A stretch of DNA of 14,697 bases from JAWXBM01 sp034440115. Lineage in GTDB: Bacteria; Pseudomonadota; Gammaproteobacteria; Xanthomonadales; SZUA-36. A program made the translations under genes and the position numbers. Each line of letters begins with the position of its first letter. Within the stretch, counting starts at the first letter, position 1. The notes beneath the pieces are model-generated. The model made no database searches. It saw nothing but the letters and a program-made list of their open reading frames with translations, and was not told the origin of the DNA. Shown here piece by piece: positions 14,091 to 14,697 of the stretch. Location: assembly GCA_034440115.1 (NCBI GenBank), contig JAWXBM010000024.1, positions 1 through 14,697 on the forward strand, written 5' to 3'.

Positions 14091-14697
14091 CTACTCTCTG
14101 AACAATAAGCCCTCAACCGCCAACTGATCATCCATCTTTTCTCCCATCCAGCGGCTTTGCGACGATTTCGGGGTGATTCGAATACCCCGATTCTGGTTCA
14201 GTTTGAACAGCTCGTCGGCGTTCCCGCGGGAACGTCCACATGAAGAATTGGGAATCAGATTGCCGTTTTGGTTGCTGAACTGCACTTCGCCGCTGGCTAA
14301 TTTCAGCAAGCCAAAACCGCCTTCATGCACCAGGTGATGATGACGGCTGCACAACAGAATCAGGTTTTCCATGCAGGTTTCACCACCATCGACCCAGTGG
14401 TGAATGTGGTGTGCATCGACAAAGTGGCTGGCAGTGCACCCAGGAAAACGGCAACCGCCATCGCGTCTTTGCAGTGCGCGCCGAATGGAGGGTGCGATCG
14501 CGCGGGATTTACGACCGGTGCTCAAAGGCTGGCCGTCGTGTTTATCGAGCCATTGCACCACTGCAGAATCGCAACTGATACGCCGTGTGGTTTCAGCGCA
14601 TATTTTGCCACCTGATTCGATCTCAGCTTCAGCACCCGTTCCATCCTGTTTGAGTGTTTCCATATCGGTGTGGATATGTACCAGGTATTTCTCCGAA
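14091..14697 (-). CDS. DUF222/HNH endonuclease-family protein, 5' end beyond the window
   Basis: The C-terminal about 200 residues of a minus-strand gene whose reading frame stays open to the window edge; the internal Met at 14663 is probably not the true start, since the residues before it (YLVHIHTD) continue the family pattern. Typical features of DUF222/HNH proteins follow: AETTRRISCDS, then GRKSRAIAPSIRRALQRRD, then an HNH/zinc-like module with CRFPGC, FVDAHHIHHWVDGGET, NLILLCSRHHHLVHEGGFG. These give the cysteine pair, the core histidines and the Asn/His of the motif, so the nuclease centre looks intact. The family, abundant in actinobacteria (13E12-type) and patchy elsewhere, is of uncertain role and often repeated in genomes. 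It converges on the catabolic operon and is not functionally linked to it. Confidence 0.88.
   Translation of the reverse strand, partial: SEKYLVHIHTDMETLKQDGTGAEAEIESGGKICAETTRRISCDSAVVQWLDKHDGQPLSTGRKSRAIAPSIRRALQRRDGGCRFPGCTASHFVDAHHIHHWVDGGETCMENLILLCSRHHHLVHEGGFGLLKLASGEVQFSNQNGNLIPNSSCGRSRGNADELFKLNQNRGIRITPKSSQSRWMGEKMDDQLAVEGLLFRE

Noticed and set aside
1..14697. CRISPR array, tRNA or rRNA genes
   Set aside because: No regularly spaced direct repeats and no tRNA- or rRNA-like segments were seen on either strand.

Overview
The window looks like a proteobacterial chromosome segment of moderately high GC, most likely gammaproteobacterial. That taxonomic guess rests on codon style, protein similarity recalled from families, and a REP-like palindrome; no taxonomic marker gene is present. 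Nearly the whole window is one catabolic locus: a TetR/BetI-type regulator on the minus strand (8-655), a regulatory gap with a good sigma70-like promoter and a perfect 22-bp inverted repeat (656-917), then nine closely spaced plus-strand genes (918-13792).

The plus-strand genes are, in order: a class III PLP aminotransferase; two paralogous FAD-dependent oxidoreductases of the phytoene-desaturase-like (COG1233) type, overlapping by 8 nt; a GcvT-like folate-dependent methyl/aminomethyl transferase; a single-chain NDP-forming acyl-CoA ligase; an aldehyde dehydrogenase of the PuuC/betaine-aldehyde type; a crotonase (enoyl-CoA hydratase family); a glutamine synthetase-like ligase of the gamma-glutamyl-amide (PuuA) type; and an AcuI/YhdH-type acrylyl-CoA reductase. 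All are soluble enzymes. No transporter is encoded here.

Taken together the genes read as a pathway for a methylated or otherwise substituted amine. One-carbon groups would go to tetrahydrofolate, nitrogen would leave by transamination and/or pass through gamma-glutamylation, FAD enzymes and the aldehyde dehydrogenase would oxidise the skeleton, and the acid would become a CoA thioester processed by the crotonase and the acrylyl-CoA reductase, perhaps ending at propionyl-CoA. I do not recognise this exact gene set as a described pathway; the substrate is inference only.

After the cluster, 13793-14090 is an AT-richer spacer with two inverted repeats and no recognisable gene. The right edge holds the C-terminal part of a minus-strand DUF222/HNH endonuclease-family gene that runs off the window.
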